A DNA stretch of 8,108 bases from an uncultured Succinivibrio sp. (lineage in GTDB: Bacteria > Pseudomonadota > Gammaproteobacteria > Enterobacterales > Succinivibrionaceae), in assembly GCA_902772715.1 (NCBI GenBank), contig CACYBT010000032.1, positions 1 to 8,108 on the forward strand, given 5' to 3'. The translations under genes were made by a program, and so were the position numbers. The notes below the pieces were generated by a model. It had not been told where the DNA came from and ran no database searches. It saw nothing but the letters and a program-made list of their open reading frames with translations. Below, in pieces: positions 7,001 to 8,108 of this stretch (position 1 is the first letter of the stretch; the number at the start of each line of letters is the position of its first letter).

Positions 7001-7981
7001 TTTAGAACCGATACCTGTGGCCCCCTCATCACGGATCTCTCCGCCAGAGCCAGTGGCAGCACCAGGAAATGGAGAAATAGCAGTAGGATGATTATGAGTT
7101 TCAACTTTCATAAGAATAGGCATATCTTCCTGATGATAAGACCATTCATGATTCTGATTTGGAAAGAATCTGCCTGCCTTTGATCCTTCCATAACCGCAG
7201 CATTATCCTTATAGGCTGAGAGTATGTAATCTGGAGTAGCATTTAAGGTATTTCTTATCATACCAAAAAGGGATTTATCCTCTTTTTTTTTTTTTTTTTC
7301 CCATTCAGCATTGAATACCTTGTGACGACAGTGCTCAGAATTCATCTGCGCAAACATGTAAAGTTCAATATCAGTAGGATCTCGTCCAATAACCTTGAAA
7401 CTCTCTAAAAGATATTCCATTTCAGACTCGGATAAAGCCAAGCCAAGTTCCACATTAGCATCTTTTAGGGCATTCATTCCATCACGGGTTAGCGCTATAG
7501 TCTTAAAAGGCTTAGGCTCCTGTTTTTCAAATATTTTGGCAGCATCTTCTATAGAGAAAAATACCGATTCCATCATTCTGTCGGAAATCAAAGCACAGAT
7601 AACATCTTTTTCCTGCTCATCAAAAGTTCCTTCAGACTTTTTTAAATAATAGGCAATACCACGCTCAATTCTATGAATTTTTTCCAAACCGCAGTTATGA
7701 GCAATGTTAGTAGCCTTCGTAGCCCAAGGGGAAATGGTACCTACTCTTGGAATAACAAAAAACAGTTCTCCCTCATTCCTGGCAAAAACTTTAGTTGGTC
7801 CGTAACTTAAAATCTTTGAAAGCACCTTATTCTCGTCATCAGTTAACATTGACTTCAAATCCATCAAATGAACGTAATGAGTTGTAATTGAAGCAATACT
7901 GATATTTTCATTTTGCAAAGCTGATTTTATTTTTTCGAGTCTGAAATTGGAGAGTGCAGAAGAACCTAAAATGATATCCAT
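4088..7981 (-). CDS. purL: Phosphoribosylformylglycinamidine (FGAM) synthase, single-chain form
   Basis: Catalyses the fourth step of de novo purine synthesis in the cytosol: FGAR + glutamine + ATP to FGAM + glutamate. At 1297 aa it is the long proteobacterial form (E. coli 1295 aa) combining the PurS-, PurL- and PurQ-like parts. The N-terminal domain (1 to about 150) contains GTISPWATKATNIAHNCGL. The linker and synthetase region carries the catalytic-type His in NSEHCRHK (H217), then THNHPTAISPFPGAATGSGG (295-314), RDEGATG, GGPAMNIGLGGGAASS (440-455) and IHDVGAGGLSNAMPEL (500-515). The second AIRS-like half includes NWMSPSGHPGEDAGL (739-753), PVGKDSMSMK and YHDISDGG (884-891). The C-terminal class I glutaminase domain (about 1041-1297) has nucleophile C1137 in GVCNGCQMM and the partners H1262 and E1264 in MPHPERV. 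Catalytic residues are intact. The start matches the family N-terminus (SALSNFR) and has AGGA 8 nt upstream. A poly-lysine run (229-233) comes from a 17-nt A tract. It is monocistronic as far as can be seen. Confidence 0.98.
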   Translation of the reverse strand: MDIILGSSALSNFRLEKIKSALQNENISIASITTHYVHLMDLKSMLTDDENKVLSKILSYGPTKVFARNEGELFFVIPRVGTISPWATKATNIAHNCGLEKIHRIERGIAYYLKKSEGTFDEQEKDVICALISDRMMESVFFSIEDAAKIFEKQEPKPFKTIALTRDGMNALKDANVELGLALSESEMEYLLESFKVIGRDPTDIELYMFAQMNSEHCRHKVFNAEWEKKKKKEDKSLFGMIRNTLNATPDYILSAYKDNAAVMEGSKAGRFFPNQNHEWSYHQEDMPILMKVETHNHPTAISPFPGAATGSGGEIRDEGATGIGSKPKAGLCGFSVSNLRIPGFVQPWEHDFGRPSRLASALQIMLEAPLGAASFNNEFGRPNLSGYFRTYEEEVESFNGKEVRGYHKPIMLAGGWGNIRKEHIQKDHIEPGAKLIVLGGPAMNIGLGGGAASSMNSGASKEDLDFASVQRGNPEMQRRCQEVIDACWELGKNNPIMFIHDVGAGGLSNAMPELVADGGVGGYFDLRKIPNDEPGMTPLQIWCNESQERYVLAVAEDKFDIFEAFCKRERAQYAVIGVATRERRVVLEDPYFGNRPIDLPLEVLLGKPPRMHKMVTSGKADFCQLNLEGINVKDAALRVLRLPTVAEKTFLITIGDRSVTGLVARDQMVGPWQVPVSDVAVTAASYDTYYGEAGAIGEKAPLALINHGASARMAVAEAITNIAAADIGEINRVKLSANWMSPSGHPGEDAGLFEAVKTVGMEICPELGITVPVGKDSMSMKTTWDDHGQTKSVTAPLSLVVSAFARVEDIRKTLTPQLRTDKGHTTLIYITLGERQNRLGGSALAQVYRQLGAVCPDLDHPVRLKGLFDAVQFLNRKNLLLAYHDISDGGLFAAVCEMAFAGHTGVSVRLDNLGGSNLETMFSEEVGVVMQVLTENAETVMNILSGHGLANCIFEIGSLRDDDRIVFTRDGSDVLNEPRKYLRSVWAETTYAMQSLRDNPDCAKQEYLAKNENNDRGLFAKLTFDIKEDVAAPFISKGAAPKVAILREQGVNSQSEMAAAFDRAGFNCIDVHMTDLISGKLTLCDFKGFAACGGFSYGDVLGAGEGWAKSILFNSHLADEFSKFFNRNDTFALGVCNGCQMMSALQSLIPGAENWPRFVSNLSERFEARFVEVEIVSSPSVLFLGMEGSKMPIVVSHGEGRAEFKDERHLENLEKSGLIAMRYIDHNGEVTESYPLNPNGSPHGITSVTNSDGRFTILMPHPERVMRTVANSYHPDDWGEDSPWMRVFRNARLFVG
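7283..7299 (-). repeat. Homopolymer A17 (coding strand) inside purL
   Basis: Seventeen consecutive T on the plus strand give A17 in the purL message, encoding the end of E228 plus K229-K233. The surrounding frame is conserved, and this variable linker has the same length as in E. coli PurL (nine residues between the conserved Trp and SLF), so the 17-nt length given here is the in-frame one. Such a tract is prone to slippage by DNA and RNA polymerases. Confidence 0.95.
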
Positions 7982-8054
7982 CAGAATATTCCTAGTATAA
8001 AAGAAATAACAGAAGTGTTAAAAAGCCATATATTCTATAGCGTAATTGAGCAGT

Positions 8055-8063
8055 ATTTTACCA
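8055..8063 (-). promoter_or_regulatory. Candidate extended -10 promoter element for purL
   Basis: The minus strand reads TGGTAAAAT, a match to the extended -10 form TGnTATAAT with a 5/6 hexamer. Transcription would start about 65 nt before the purL ATG, leaving room for the ribosome site. The -35 region is weak (TCAGTT at 17-nt spacing), which extended -10 promoters tolerate. No PurR-like operator (ACGCAAACGTTTGCGT type) is seen nearby. Confidence 0.35.
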
Positions 8064-8108
8064 TAATAATCTCTATAAACTGATTTTAAATAAAGAGAAT
8101 AGATTTAA

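Noticed and set aside
7994..8021. TTAACA-N16-TATACT as the purL promoter on the minus strand
   Set aside because: The hexamers are good, but transcription would begin about 6 nt before the ATG and leave out the AGGA ribosome site, so a leaderless message would be needed. The extended -10 farther upstream is preferred.
7982..8108. Purine riboswitch or PurR operator in the purL leader
   Set aside because: No conserved purine aptamer core, no terminator/antiterminator pair and no ACGCAAACGTTTGCGT-like palindrome could be seen in the 127 nt available.

Overview
The window reads as chromosome of an AT-rich gammaproteobacterium. PurL is the long single-chain proteobacterial form (1297 aa) and aligns almost without gaps to the enterobacterial enzyme from memory. 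dnaB is followed directly by alr, as in E. coli. The mix of a PD-(D/E)XK/AAA-type protein tail, an Abi-like remnant and an IS200/IS605 end next to housekeeping genes would suit a gut anaerobe such as a member of the Succinivibrionaceae, but that family placement is inference. All intact genes lie on the minus strand; only a clipped gene tail and a transposon end are read on the plus strand.

Layout, left to right. (1) Positions 1-123 hold the last 40 codons of a plus-strand gene that runs in from outside, probably the C-terminus of an AAA-ATPase/PD-(D/E)XK nuclease-like protein. (2) Positions 124-688 are a decayed, intact-gene-free stretch. It carries an orphan right end of an IS200/IS605-type transposon (about 212-280), a 15-bp perfect palindrome (336-373), and on the minus strand a broken 3' fragment of an Abi-like (Abi_2/AbiD-AbiF type) gene with two in-frame TGA codons (382-675). 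(3) Positions 689-3976 are a tight minus-strand operon, dnaB-alr-vwa, with gaps of only 10 and 14 nt: replicative helicase, alanine racemase and a predicted exported von Willebrand factor A protein. (4) A strong intrinsic terminator (4019-4059) separates this operon from purL upstream. (5) Positions 4088-7981 are purL, complete, with a 17-nt homopolymeric A tract in its coding strand. (6) Positions 7982-8108 are the AT-rich purL leader with a possible extended -10 promoter.

How the genes work together: purL (fourth step of de novo purine synthesis) is a separate transcription unit. dnaB and alr are conserved neighbours with unrelated jobs (fork unwinding, and D-alanine for peptidoglycan). The small VWA gene at the end of the operon is the least ordinary member: its family is usually cytosolic, yet this copy begins with a signal peptide. 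I see no convincing complete undescribed system; the most interesting points are the exported VWA protein, the A17 tract in purL, and the layered mobile-element and defence-gene debris at the left edge.
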